DNA of 64,000 bases from Verrucomicrobiales bacterium (GCA_029213195.1 JARGNI010000014.1:1-64000); one strand, 5' to 3'. Shown: positions 1 to 8,556, numbered from the stretch's first letter. Made by a program: numbers and translations. The notes: generated by a model not told the origin, from the letters alone.

Positions 1-64
1 TCTGTCTGCAATACTCACAGCGAATAAACGAAAATACTTCTGAGAAACGGTCTAGAGCAAATTT

Positions 65-94
65 CATTGAGCCCACCCTCCTGAGGGCTCAATG
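65..94. repeat. Perfect 10-bp inverted repeat (second hairpin after the 255-1082 gene)
   Basis: The arms cattgagccc (65-74) and gggctcaatg (85-94) are perfect reverse complements around a 10-nt loop. On the minus strand this hairpin follows the terminator at 95-128, so transcripts leaving the DUF1080 lipoprotein gene would meet two stem-loops in a row. Only a short aaattt stretch follows it, so it may be a back-up terminator, an mRNA 3'-end stabiliser, or the terminator of a gene outside the window. Confidence 0.5.
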
Positions 95-128
95 AAAAAA
101 CCCCGGTGCCGCTCTCGCAGCACCGGGG
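95..128 (-). terminator. Rho-independent terminator of the DUF1080 lipoprotein group
   Basis: Arms ccccggtgc (101-109) and gcaccgggg (120-128) form a perfect 9-bp GC-rich stem with a 10-nt loop. Read on the minus strand the stem is followed by six T residues (positions 100-95). It lies about 130 bases downstream of the stop codon of the minus-strand gene ending at 255. Confidence 0.9.
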
Positions 129-254
129 CCCTCCTCCTTATAAGATCAAACAGCTCAACCGAGTGAACTACGGCAGTTCTGTCGTCACTCTTTGGTTTTA
201 GGAGATTTGGAACAACCCGGCAAGGAAATTTGCGGCTTGATTCCGGTGGATTGC

Positions 255-1082
255 TTACTTGTTGAGTTCCTTGATGCGGATATTGCGCCAAGCGACATCA
301 AAAGGACCCGTGCCCTTTTTGATTCCGTGCACCTGGAGCCCAATGTGCCCTTTTGGATGGGTCTCGTAAATCTTCTCATCGGAAAGATCGGCAACGGCAT
401 TGCCATTGATGAAAGTCTGGATGCGAGCGCCCTTGGCCACGATGCGGAACTGGTTCCACTCCCCGTTCTTCACGTAGTCGTGCGAATGCCCCTTTTCCTG
501 GGGTTCGGGGGAAAGCCATCCCCGTCCTGTGGCTTCTCCGTAGATGTAACCCGACTGGCCAGGAGACGACTCGATCTCGACCTGGGGTCCGTGAAAGCGG
601 TTGAGGTCCTTGGCTGGCTTTCCACCTTTGCCTGTCGTGACGAGATCTTCCTCGGTCTTTTCACGGGAGCGAATCTGGCATCCCGAGTTCAACTTGTCGT
701 GAACCTTGACCTCGAACTGGAGCTCGAAGTCACCAAACTGCTTCTCGCTGAGAAGAAAGGTATTCGGGCTTCCTTCCTTGGTCTTGCCGTAGATGGTGCC
801 ATCCTTGACTTCGTAAGTGGCGTTTCCGAGCGTGGACGGCTTCCAGCCATCGAGGGTCTTTCCGTCAAACAAGCTCACCCATCCTTCCGCTTCCGGAGAA
901 GGGGTGCCACCCTCTTCTTTTTCTGCAGCAGGTTTTGCAGGAGCGGATTCCGCCGGAGCCGCCTCTTCCGCAGGGGCTTCAGCTTCGGGAGTCTCTGCCT
1001 CGGGGGACTCGGCAGGTTCGTTGCAGGCACTGAAGACAAAAGCAGCACCCGCCATCGTGAGAATAGCGATTGGTTTTTTCAT
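255..1082 (-). CDS. DUF1080 (3-keto-disaccharide hydrolase family) lipoprotein
   Basis: 275 aa. Residues 1-20 are a lipoprotein signal with lipobox FSAC (Cys20), followed by an Ala/Glu/Pro-rich linker to about residue 62. The rest is a DUF1080 domain: it opens with GWVSLFDGKTLDGW and has the usual NSGCQIRSR and WNQFRIVAKG segments. DUF1080 is a concanavalin-like beta-sandwich, greatly expanded in Planctomycetes and Verrucomicrobia; characterised members act on 3-keto-glycosides or glycosides. The protein should be anchored to the outer membrane facing the periplasm or outside. It lies 63 bases after the methyltransferase gene and is followed by a strong terminator, so it may be the last gene of the apt group. 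Substrate is not predictable. Confidence 0.88.
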   Translation of the reverse strand: MKKPIAILTMAGAAFVFSACNEPAESPEAETPEAEAPAEEAAPAESAPAKPAAEKEEGGTPSPEAEGWVSLFDGKTLDGWKPSTLGNATYEVKDGTIYGKTKEGSPNTFLLSEKQFGDFELQFEVKVHDKLNSGCQIRSREKTEEDLVTTGKGGKPAKDLNRFHGPQVEIESSPGQSGYIYGEATGRGWLSPEPQEKGHSHDYVKNGEWNQFRIVAKGARIQTFINGNAVADLSDEKIYETHPKGHIGLQVHGIKKGTGPFDVAWRNIRIKELNK

Positions 1083-1145
1083 GGACGCACAGCGTACTTC
1101 CGCGAACGAACCTGTCGAATCCTGATTTGTGCGGGAAAACGCCGG

Positions 1146-1904
1146 TCACTCCCGGATCCAGAGGCTGGTCTGGGCAGTGCTGAGCTGCAACTTCCGCTGG
1201 TGCTCACGAATGAGGAAGGGGACCTCGTTGACTTCCTCGAGATGGAAGGATCCGGCGAGGTGCTCCTTCAGAAAATCCAGGGTCAGACCGGATGGCTGAT
1301 TCTCGACCGGGGTATATTCGGGCAACCAGGTTGCCGGAGTCGAGATCACAAATTTCCCTCCCGGTCGCACCAGCGAAGGCAGCCGATGGAGGAATTTCAG
1401 AGGCTCAGGAAGCCGGCAAAGGAGATTGGCGGCATGGACGAGATCGAAATCTCCGAGGTCTTTCCGCAGGCTCATCGCATCCCCCTGCTCGAATCGGACC
1501 CGACTGGGAACCGCGCCCTCGGGGAGCCGGGCTTCCAACGAATCGCTGAGATGCATTTCGCGGTAACGCCGATACGCGGGTAGCTCGCCTTTCCCGATTT
1601 TCGCCGCGACATCGACAAAGCTGTGAGAAAAATCGATCCCGATCACTTCCTCGGCGAATGGAGAAAGTTCGAAACTGGATCGACCCACGGCGCACCCAAG
1701 ATCGAGCGCCCGCGCGATGGGCCCGTCGAGTCGCGCCGCCTTCACCGTCGCGATGGGAAAATCCAGGCAGCCCTCCGGCAGAGTAGACGGATCGAATCCG
1801 ACTCCGTCGAGGATCTCCTCGGGAGATCCATAGTGAAACAGCAAATACCAGTCCCGGAGGGTGTCGCTCTCGTAGCTCATGAAAAATTCGTTTGGAAACC
1901 CCAC
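1146..1904 (-). CDS. Putative 4-mercaptohistidine N1-methyltransferase (stand-alone OvoA C-terminal type)
   Basis: 252 aa from a GTG at 1904; an ATG at 1880 would give 244 aa and begins MSYESD, which fits the family better. Neither has a clear Shine-Dalgarno sequence. The protein is a Class I SAM-dependent methyltransferase: ALDLGCAVGRSSFEL (motif I), GIDFSHSFV, FEQGDAMSLRKDLGDFDLV and ANLLCRLPEP match the family named after the C-terminal half of ovothiol synthase OvoA. In OvoA this domain methylates the imidazole N of 5-thiohistidine to give ovothiol A. Here it is free-standing with no sulfoxide synthase domain nearby, so the substrate is an inference from family name. It starts 26 bases after apt and is probably co-transcribed with it. 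Confidence 0.8.
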   Translation of the reverse strand: MGFPNEFFMSYESDTLRDWYLLFHYGSPEEILDGVGFDPSTLPEGCLDFPIATVKAARLDGPIARALDLGCAVGRSSFELSPFAEEVIGIDFSHSFVDVAAKIGKGELPAYRRYREMHLSDSLEARLPEGAVPSRVRFEQGDAMSLRKDLGDFDLVHAANLLCRLPEPLKFLHRLPSLVRPGGKFVISTPATWLPEYTPVENQPSGLTLDFLKEHLAGSFHLEEVNEVPFLIREHQRKLQLSTAQTSLWIRE

Positions 1905-1930
1905 TCCGAAAACGAAGGAAAGGCTCGTCC

Positions 1931-2464
1931 TTAATACGTCAGCAAGGACTCGATGCGGACATCGGAATCGAGATTCTTTCGCCCCTCGAGAAAGGCGAGC
2001 TCGATGAGAAAGGAGACGCAGAGAATCTCTCCCCCCAACTCCTTGACCAGTTGAATCGCTGCTCCGGCAGTTCCGCCCGTGGCGAGGAGATCATCGACGA
2101 GGATGACTTTCTCTCCCGGCAGGATCGCATCCTTGTGAATCTCGACATGCGCTTCACCATATTCGAGAGAGTAGGCCACTCCCGTGGTTTCCCACGGCAG
2201 CTTGCCCTTCTTCCTCACGGGAACAAATCCGGACCCGATCCGATCGGCGAGAGCAGCTCCGAAAATAAAGCCCCGGGCATCGATACCGATCACCTTGTCG
2301 GGTTGTTCTCCCTGGAGGGTATGAGCAAATGCATCGGTCGTGAGACGGAACAGCTTCCCATCCCCGAGAACCGGTGTGATGTCTTTGAAAACGATCCCCG
2401 GTTTGGGGAAGTCATGCACGTCGCGGATCGCGGCGTCGATCTGGGCAATGGAGTCGTCTTTCAC
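1931..2464 (-). CDS. apt: Adenine phosphoribosyltransferase
   Basis: 177 aa, the usual length. It converts adenine and PRPP to AMP and pyrophosphate (purine salvage, cytosol). The N-terminal FPKPGIVFKDITPVL and the PRPP-binding loop VILVDDLLATGGTA (about residues 120-133) are diagnostic, as is the flexible-loop region VPVRKKGKLPWET. It is the first gene of a minus-strand group with the ovothiol-type methyltransferase and perhaps the DUF1080 lipoprotein, and is divergent from the SDR gene across about 106 bases. Confidence 0.96.
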   Translation of the reverse strand: MKDDSIAQIDAAIRDVHDFPKPGIVFKDITPVLGDGKLFRLTTDAFAHTLQGEQPDKVIGIDARGFIFGAALADRIGSGFVPVRKKGKLPWETTGVAYSLEYGEAHVEIHKDAILPGEKVILVDDLLATGGTAGAAIQLVKELGGEILCVSFLIELAFLEGRKNLDSDVRIESLLTY

Positions 2465-2570
2465 CCGGCAAACTCGACACCGATCTTCGTTCGGTCAAGG
2501 CGAGAACACGACTTCTCTCCACGCAATTCGGGTCTTCCGCTCTCGGGAACGATTCGCTACAGTGCGCCCC

Positions 2571-3353
2571 ATGAAACTGGACGGAAAAATCGCCATCGTG
2601 ACAGGCGCGGCACGGGGGATCGGCCTCGGCTGTGCCTCCGAACTCGCCAGGGCTGGGGCTACCGTAGTCCTCGTCGATCGCCCCGGGAGTGAAGAGCTGG
2701 GGAGCACTGTTTCGGCACTTTCCCAAACCGGAGCCCGCTGCCACGGGATCGAGGCCGACACCTTCTCCCGCGAAGGAGCCGAGAAAGTCGTCGCCGAGAC
2801 GATCGCCACCTTTGGCGATATCGACATTCTCGTCAGCGTCCCCGCCTACAACCGTCGGGAGAGCTTTCTCGACTACGATCCCGAAGTCTTCGAGGGTATC
2901 CTCCAGTCCGCCCTCCTCGGAGGGTTTCACCTGAGCCAACTCGTCGCCCGCCACCTCGTTGCGAGGGAGAAGCCTGGGAAGATCACCTTTATCTCCAGCG
3001 TGCTCGCCCGCATCCCCAACGCCCGCTGTGTCGCCTACTCCGCAGCGAAAGCCGCGCTCAATTCGATGATGCAAACCATGGCCGTCGAACTCTGCGATCA
3101 CCACATCAACGTCAACGCCATCGAGCCCGGCTGGATCGACACTCCGGGCGAGCGTCAACACTACAATGACGAAACCATGGCTGCCGAGGGACGAAAGCTC
3201 CCCTGGGGCCGACTCGGGCTCCCGGAAGAAATCGGCCATGCAGCCGTCTACCTTTCCTCCTCCGACGCAGACTACGTCACCGGAACAATCCTCCCGGTCG
3301 ACGGGGGCTATCGCCTCAAGCACTGTCGCGAAATCCCCGAGGAAACCGCCTGA
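2571..3353 (+). CDS. Short-chain dehydrogenase/reductase
   Basis: 260 aa from the ATG at 2571; the open frame extends upstream to 2340 but that part overlaps apt antisense and lacks family similarity. It has a classical SDR Rossmann fold: TGAARGIG cofactor loop (residues 11-18), Asp after beta2 (LVDRP) suggesting NAD(H), catalytic Ser143, Tyr156 and Lys160 (YSAAK), and the C-terminal EPGWIDTPG and PVDGGY segments typical of FabG/glucose-1-dehydrogenase-like enzymes. Substrate is unknown. It is followed by fxsA after 72 bases on the same strand. Confidence 0.9.
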   Translation: MKLDGKIAIVTGAARGIGLGCASELARAGATVVLVDRPGSEELGSTVSALSQTGARCHGIEADTFSREGAEKVVAETIATFGDIDILVSVPAYNRRESFLDYDPEVFEGILQSALLGGFHLSQLVARHLVAREKPGKITFISSVLARIPNARCVAYSAAKAALNSMMQTMAVELCDHHINVNAIEPGWIDTPGERQHYNDETMAAEGRKLPWGRLGLPEEIGHAAVYLSSSDADYVTGTILPVDGGYRLKHCREIPEETA

Positions 3354-3425
3354 AACATCGGAATTCCCGATTTCAATCGAACACGTCCTACGATTTGGTA
3401 GTCTGAAACGTAAATAGAACCAGCT

Positions 3426-3914
3426 ATGTTTGGACGCCTCCTACTGCTCTTCATCGGGATTCCCGTGCTCGAGCTGCTCATCTTTCTCCTCCTCGGGTCG
3501 AAAATCGGGATCACCCCCACTCTCGCGATTATCGTAATCACAGCCATTCTCGGAGCTTACCTGACCAAGTCACAGGGGCTCAAGGCGCTCCAGAAATACC
3601 AACTCGCGATCTCCGAGGGACGACTTCCCCAAGAGGAAGTCATCGACGGCGTCCTCATTCTCGTCGCCGGCGCCGTGCTTCTGACTCCTGGATTCCTCAC
3701 CGATGCGATCGGCTTCTCTCTCCTCATTCCGCCCCTCCGCGATTTCTTCAAGGCAGTGACCAAGGCCAAACTCAAGGATCGCGTCACCGTGGTCGGCCAG
3801 GATATGGGAGCACCAGATCAATCGCGCCCCCAATCCGGTCCACGCGTCATCAACGTCGAAGCCGAGGTCGTTGACATCCCCGATCCCACCCCCCAGTCGA
3901 CGGATCGCTCGTGA
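3426..3914 (+). CDS. fxsA: FxsA family membrane protein
   Basis: 162 aa. FxsA is a small inner-membrane protein first found as a suppressor of F-exclusion of phage T7; its physiological role is unclear. The sequence has the family layout: a hydrophobic hairpin at residues 5-50 including PVLELLIFLLLGSKIG, a Lys-rich middle, and a second pair of membrane segments around DGVLILVAGAVLLTPGFLTD, whose LTPGFLTD motif is diagnostic. The C-terminus is a polar tail. It stands downstream of the SDR gene, possibly in one transcript. Confidence 0.9.
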   Translation: MFGRLLLLFIGIPVLELLIFLLLGSKIGITPTLAIIVITAILGAYLTKSQGLKALQKYQLAISEGRLPQEEVIDGVLILVAGAVLLTPGFLTDAIGFSLLIPPLRDFFKAVTKAKLKDRVTVVGQDMGAPDQSRPQSGPRVINVEAEVVDIPDPTPQSTDRS

Positions 3915-4087
3915 ATCGAGTCTCGGGACAGGATTTCAACCCTGTCGGCTCCCTCATGCAACAGGGTTGGGTAGACTGGCGAAGAACATTGCCTGCAGGA
4001 CTCGACCGGGTAGATCATCACGATGCAGGCACAGACCCCGGATTTTCGGATTGCCTGACGGGGGCGATCGTTTCAAAATGGGGATGA
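3911..4087 (+). CDS. Possible 58-aa ORF overlapping the fxsA stop
   Basis: A GTG at 3911 overlaps the fxsA stop in a GTGA arrangement, as in translational coupling, and opens a 58-codon frame that stops at 4087, 13 bases before the next lipoprotein gene. The product has no signal peptide, membrane segment or recognised motif (it contains MQQGWVDWRR). A 9-bp inverted repeat (3937-3969) lies inside it, which argues that the stretch may instead be an untranslated 3' region. Weakly supported. Confidence 0.2.
   Translation: MNRVSGQDFNPVGSLMQQGWVDWRRTLPAGLDRVDHHDAGTDPGFSDCLTGAIVSKWG
3937..3969. repeat. 9-bp perfect inverted repeat downstream of fxsA
   Basis: Arms caaccctgt (3937-3945) and acagggttg (3961-3969) are exact reverse complements with a 15-nt loop, 22 bases after the fxsA stop. 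No T-run follows on the plus strand, so it is not a typical intrinsic terminator; it could be a 3'-end hairpin or a protein-binding site. Confidence 0.45.
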
Positions 4088-4100
4088 ATCGTTTGCTGCC

Positions 4101-4412
4101 ATGAAATTGCTATTCCCCATCTCGTTCCTCGCCTTTGCTCTCCTCCTCACCAGTTGTGAGACCAACCGAACGTCTTCCGAACCTGTCGTTCGTCTCCCCG
4201 ACCCCACTCCGCGAGAGGCCTTCCAGATGGGGATCGGGTATGGACGCTCCGATCGTCAAAGCGGCTACGGCCCATTGCCGGCTCGTCATGATGCCCGCAT
4301 CCCCCTCCGTTCCCGCGCCGAGTTCGCGAGAGGTTACGATCGAGGCTATCGGTCCGCCGGGCGTGTGCGCCTCCGGGAGATCGGCCCTCCCGCCCCCCAG
4401 GTTCGCTGGTAG
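4101..4412 (+). CDS. Small lipoprotein, unknown function
   Basis: 103 aa. Residues 1-19 form a lipoprotein signal ending in lipobox LLTSC. The mature part is Arg/Gly/Pro-rich, with paired segments AFQMGIGYGRSDRQSGYG and EFARGYDRGYRSAGR that look like a degenerate repeat of an xFxxGYxxGxxxG pattern. This pattern recurs in small exported proteins of unknown role. It is the last plus-strand gene before the DUF1552 gene, which converges on it. Confidence 0.7.
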   Translation: MKLLFPISFLAFALLLTSCETNRTSSEPVVRLPDPTPREAFQMGIGYGRSDRQSGYGPLPARHDARIPLRSRAEFARGYDRGYRSAGRVRLREIGPPAPQVRW

Positions 4413-4556
4413 GTCGGTTTCAAAACATCATCAAGTCGAGAAGTTCGACGCGGCCACGCAAGCACTTGCTTGGAGGCTCAGCAAATGACTCGCTGAGATC
4501 GGAGGCTTCTCTTCTCCCCACGAGGAATTCGTCGGGAAAGGAACCGTCACGATTCT

Positions 4557-5897
4557 TCACGAAATCCCATCGAGGGTCCCAGTGCTGTCGACAAAGGACT
4601 CGGCCTCCACATCGAGGGCCTGGAGCATCGAGACAAACAGATTCGACATCGGCACTTTTTCTTCGAAGCGCAGGAAGTGATTGTGCTTCAGCCCGAAGTC
4701 CTTTCCTCCAGCGAGGAGAAGCGGGTAGTTCCGGTTCTGGTGGGTCTTGGAGTTGCTCGATCCGTAAAGAACGAGCGTCCGATCGAGGAGATTGCTTCCG
4801 TCCTCTCCCTCCGGCGTGTCTTTCATCCGCTGAAGAAAGTTCGCGAGATTCTGGGCAAGAAACTGGTCGAATTTCCCGATCGCTTCCGGTCCGCCTTTCT
4901 TGCCCGCCTTGTGAGCAAGGCTGTGCCAGTTCGCCTCGAGGCCGAGGCACCCGGGAAAGGTCCGCGCAAGCGTCGGCCCATAGCTTCCCAACTGGAAGGC
5001 AGAGACTCGAGTGATGTCAGTCTGGTAGGCGAGGTAGAGCAAATCGTAGATCGCTCGAATGTAATCCTTGGGGGCCTCGGGATCGGAGTCGAGGGCGATG
5101 TGAGAGGCATCGACTTCCGGCAGCGGGATCTCGAGCCACTGCTGGGCTCGCTCGACCCGCTGCTCAACGTCGCGCACCGAGGTCTCGAATTCGTCGAGCT
5201 TGGCCTGATCGCCTCGTCCCAGGGTGCGTTTCAAATCCCCGGACTGTTCGAGAACGAGATCGAGAATACTCCCGGAATTCTCGAGACGAGCCCGATCTCG
5301 CTGGCTGGCATGATCCTGACCGAACAACCTCTGAAAAATCAACTTGGGATCCGCAAGCGCCGGGATGGGCTGCCCTTTCTCAGAATAGGACAAGGTCGTC
5401 GAACGAGTTCGCGGGCCGATCCCGCCATCCGTCGAAACCGTAAGGGACGCAAGCCGGGTGTCCTGCCCGAGATGGCTCGCCGCCAACTGGTCGAGAGACA
5501 CGGTATTCTTGTAGGTGCCGGGGGCGAGAGAATTCCCGGTGAGAAAGGTGTCCCCGGTGTCGTGTCCGTTCATCGTCCGACATCGAGGATGCGAGAGTCC
5601 GGAAAAAACCGAGACATCGTCCATCAGGGGCTCGAGAGGACGAAGCACGTTGGTGAGTTGATAATCCTTTCCTTCCCCGGTGGGAAACCAGCCCCACTGG
5701 CGAGCCGGATCATCCGCCTTCGGCACCGCGACGCCGTAGGGAAACATGACACAGCAGAGTCGCCGCGGAAGATCTTTGGAGGAAGCTCGTTGCGCAGCCG
5801 ACAAGCCAGCGCTCATTCCTTCAAGCCACGGAAGAGCCAGGGAGACCCCGGCTCCGCGGAGGACAGTTCTTCGATCGAGATGCCACGGCTTTTTCAT
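4557..5897 (-). CDS. DUF1552 family protein with Tat-type signal
   Basis: 446 aa. The N-terminus has a twin-arginine signal (DRRTVLRGAGVSLALP, residues 8-23), so the folded protein is probably exported. The body matches DUF1552: RRLCCVMFPYGVAVPK, VFSGLSHP, HDTGDTFLTG and LYGSSNSKTHQNRNYPLLLAGG. DUF1552 proteins are nearly always encoded beside DUF1592-type cytochrome proteins in Planctomycetes, Verrucomicrobia and Myxobacteria; they resemble DUF1501/sulfatase-like folds and have no proven function. Here it begins 12 bases after the DUF1592 protein and is surely co-transcribed. Confidence 0.92.
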   Translation of the reverse strand: MKKPWHLDRRTVLRGAGVSLALPWLEGMSAGLSAAQRASSKDLPRRLCCVMFPYGVAVPKADDPARQWGWFPTGEGKDYQLTNVLRPLEPLMDDVSVFSGLSHPRCRTMNGHDTGDTFLTGNSLAPGTYKNTVSLDQLAASHLGQDTRLASLTVSTDGGIGPRTRSTTLSYSEKGQPIPALADPKLIFQRLFGQDHASQRDRARLENSGSILDLVLEQSGDLKRTLGRGDQAKLDEFETSVRDVEQRVERAQQWLEIPLPEVDASHIALDSDPEAPKDYIRAIYDLLYLAYQTDITRVSAFQLGSYGPTLARTFPGCLGLEANWHSLAHKAGKKGGPEAIGKFDQFLAQNLANFLQRMKDTPEGEDGSNLLDRTLVLYGSSNSKTHQNRNYPLLLAGGKDFGLKHNHFLRFEEKVPMSNLFVSMLQALDVEAESFVDSTGTLDGIS

Positions 5898-5909
5898 ATC
5901 ATCTTAGAT

Positions 5910-8378
5910 TTAGAGTTCAGTATCGCGGAAGAGGTCGCTCGTCACAAGATCCACGATAAGGCCCCGTAGACGAAAGCCATTTTCTTCAAACGACGCGGTC
6001 AGTTCCTCGATCGTTTCCCGGTCTGCAAGATCGAGAGAGCGTCCGAGGGCATAGCTGGAGAGCCGACGAACAACAGAACGAGCGAAGTGGGGTCGTCGAT
6101 GCTCGAGAAGGAAGGCTTTGAGATCTTCCGCGCTCGTGAGCTGAGTCCCATCGGGAAGCTCCGTCTCCGGATCGAGTTCGGGACCGACTTCCCGTTTCCC
6201 CTTCTTCTGAATCCGGGTTGCGGCATAGGTTCGGAAAAGTCCGGTGGCATCATACTGCTCGAGGGCGACTCCCCACGGATCGATGTTCTCGTGGCAACTG
6301 CGACACGATTCTTTTTCTCGATGAAGCGCGAGCTGATCTTTCACGGTTAAGCCTGCGAGATCCGGACTCTCAGGATCCAGCTCGGGCACATCAGGCGGAG
6401 GGGGAGCCGGCGGGGTATCGAGCAACCGGTCGAGAATCCACACGGCGCGCTTGATCGGATGAGAGGCTTCGCCATTGGAATTGCTGAGCAGAAACGATCC
6501 GTGTCCGAGGATACCTCCCCGGCCGTCTTCGGGTGTCAGGGTGACGCGGGTGAACTCCTGCGACTCGGGGCGATGGGAGAGGCCATAGTGATTTGCCAGG
6601 GTCCGATTGACCACGGTCCAGTTGGAATCGATCAGCTCGAGGCAACTCAGATCTCCTCGCAGGATTTCTCCGAAGACTTCCTGAGTTTCCGTTCTCATCG
6701 CCGCTTTCAGGGAATCGGGAAAGTCCGGGTAGAACTCGGGATTCACCGCAACCCGATCGAGACCTCCCAGGTCGAACCACTGGTCGCTGAAACGCTCAAC
6801 GAACTCCTCGCAACGCGGATCGTTCATGAGCCGAAGGGTTTCCTCGGCCAACGTGCCTTTCTCGCGGAGCTTTCCCGCTTTCGCAAGTTCCCACAGTCGC
6901 TCGTCTGGTGACGTGCTCCAGAGCAGGTAGGAAAGCCGACTCGCGATCGCAAAGTCATCCCGCGTATCGACGAGATGAAGGAAATGGGGAGAAACGAGAA
7001 CGGCGGCGAAAGTCTCTTTCATCGCTTCTTCGAAGGACTCGCTGGAAGGACGAACCCGGGCAAAGAAGCTCTCGAATCTCGCCCGCTCTTCGGGACCAAC
7101 ATCCCGTCGGAAAGCGCGCGGAAGAAAGTCGGCCAAGGCACGCGAGGCCCGTTCCGGATCCGGGAGGTCCGCCTCTTCCATCGGGAGCAACTGGCGATGA
7201 CTGGGAGGCGGCCATTCCGAAATCATGGGAGCTTCGAAGCGCGCCGATTCGACCACGATATCGAGGAGTGGGCCTTCGGGAGCTTTCGGAGATGGTTTCG
7301 CCTTCTCCCCCTTCTTCGGCTTCGCTTGGGGAACCACGTAGCGTCGATGGGGATAGCGCAATTCCTTTCCATCGGCATCGAAGAAGTCGAGCATCACGAC
7401 CACTCCGTTGAAGGAAACATTGGCACCAAATCGTCGCTCGCCAGCCTGGGGGAAATCCTCCATCCTCCCGCGAAACGTGTAGGTCTGTGGATTCGCCCGA
7501 TCAGCGGATACGTCGACCACCCCGACCAGCTTCCGCGGTACATGGACAATCCCGGGGACACAGCCCATCCACACTTCCATTCGTGGAATGCCCTCGCCTT
7601 CCGGGATCTCGGCACTGGCGGTGATCTGGATCTCGAACTCGCCTTCCCGGGGAAACTTCGGGATATCGAGGAGAAATTCCGGATTCACGGGGATGGCTCC
7701 TCCATCTTTGCGATTCGGAAGCTTCCCGACGGCGGTCTTCTCCTGGACGACCTCATGGATCTGCGGTTTCTCACCGGTCACGATGGCCAGATCGAGGGCC
7801 CGCCGCGCCACCTCGAGATAGGTCTCAACCTGGGTCGGCGAGATTTCGAGACTTGTCCCGTTGTTGAGGAAACCTTCCGGCGAGGCCGGCTCGGGTGGCA
7901 GTTCGCGGGCATAATCCAGCTCCACCCCGAGGAGGTCCCGCATCGTGTTGGCATATTCGTATCGAGTGAGCCGACGTGAGGAAACCTGTCCGCCAGCATT
8001 GCGAGTCGCCTCAACGAGTTCATCGAGCGAAGACCGAATCCAGTTCGTGATCGTTTCCCGCTCCTCTTTCGTGAGCTGCTTCTCCGCCTTTGCCGGTGGC
8101 ATTTCTCCGAGATGGATCTGATCGAGCGCATCGTGCCAGGTATCGGCATGACCGCCGCGGAGATAGTCCGGATTCAGATCATCGAATCGGACATCGCCTT
8201 TCTGTTTCTCAGGCCCATGACAATCGACACAAACCCTTTCGAGAATGGGAACGATGTCTTTCTCATAATCGGTTTTTGTTGCGGCTGCCTCCGCCCCGGA
8301 AATGTCGCAAACGAGCGCAGCCGATACAACGGTGGCACAGACGCTGACAAAAAGTCGAAAAGGTTTCCGGGCATTCAC
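5910..8378 (-). CDS. Secreted cytochrome-type DUF1587-DUF1592-DUF1588-DUF1585 protein
   Basis: 822 aa with an N-terminal signal peptide (cleavage near residue 30). A cytochrome c-like region has haem-binding CVDCH near residue 52; RLTRYEYANTMRDLLG (about residue 135) marks DUF1587; FLPRAFRRDV marks DUF1595; IASRLSYLLWSTSPDE marks DUF1592; a second CRSCH in SCRSCHENIDPWGVALE marks DUF1588; VVRRLSSYALGRSLDLAD marks DUF1585 at the C-terminus. All domains of the family are present and in order. These proteins are periplasmic or surface-located and are thought to work with DUF1552 partners in polymer degradation or electron transfer, without direct proof. First gene of a two-gene operon. Confidence 0.93.
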   Translation of the reverse strand: MNARKPFRLFVSVCATVVSAALVCDISGAEAAATKTDYEKDIVPILERVCVDCHGPEKQKGDVRFDDLNPDYLRGGHADTWHDALDQIHLGEMPPAKAEKQLTKEERETITNWIRSSLDELVEATRNAGGQVSSRRLTRYEYANTMRDLLGVELDYARELPPEPASPEGFLNNGTSLEISPTQVETYLEVARRALDLAIVTGEKPQIHEVVQEKTAVGKLPNRKDGGAIPVNPEFLLDIPKFPREGEFEIQITASAEIPEGEGIPRMEVWMGCVPGIVHVPRKLVGVVDVSADRANPQTYTFRGRMEDFPQAGERRFGANVSFNGVVVMLDFFDADGKELRYPHRRYVVPQAKPKKGEKAKPSPKAPEGPLLDIVVESARFEAPMISEWPPPSHRQLLPMEEADLPDPERASRALADFLPRAFRRDVGPEERARFESFFARVRPSSESFEEAMKETFAAVLVSPHFLHLVDTRDDFAIASRLSYLLWSTSPDERLWELAKAGKLREKGTLAEETLRLMNDPRCEEFVERFSDQWFDLGGLDRVAVNPEFYPDFPDSLKAAMRTETQEVFGEILRGDLSCLELIDSNWTVVNRTLANHYGLSHRPESQEFTRVTLTPEDGRGGILGHGSFLLSNSNGEASHPIKRAVWILDRLLDTPPAPPPPDVPELDPESPDLAGLTVKDQLALHREKESCRSCHENIDPWGVALEQYDATGLFRTYAATRIQKKGKREVGPELDPETELPDGTQLTSAEDLKAFLLEHRRPHFARSVVRRLSSYALGRSLDLADRETIEELTASFEENGFRLRGLIVDLVTSDLFRDTEL

Positions 8379-8556
8379 GTCTTCAGGATGTCAGGTCGAC
8401 GTCGAGAAATCGAGAGACGCGATGGCGGAAGCGACAGGTGAAAAGGGAACGGAAAAAATCTCGCATCCTCGGTAACGATCGCAACCAAACCGGTAAGGAA
8501 GAGAGCAAGGGCAAGCCATCGCCCTCGAAACCAGAACCTGACACACTCTCAATCTC

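Noticed and set aside
192-1583. A 463-codon plus-strand open frame
   Set aside because: It runs antisense through both the DUF1080 lipoprotein and the methyltransferase, each of which has diagnostic motifs, and crosses their border.
1780-1805. Short tRNA T-loop-like sequences (tcgaatcc) here and elsewhere
   Set aside because: No matching acceptor, D-arm or anticodon arm around them; they are inside protein genes.
4677-5969. A 430-codon plus-strand open frame
   Set aside because: Antisense shadow of the DUF1552 gene, which is complete and has a Tat signal.
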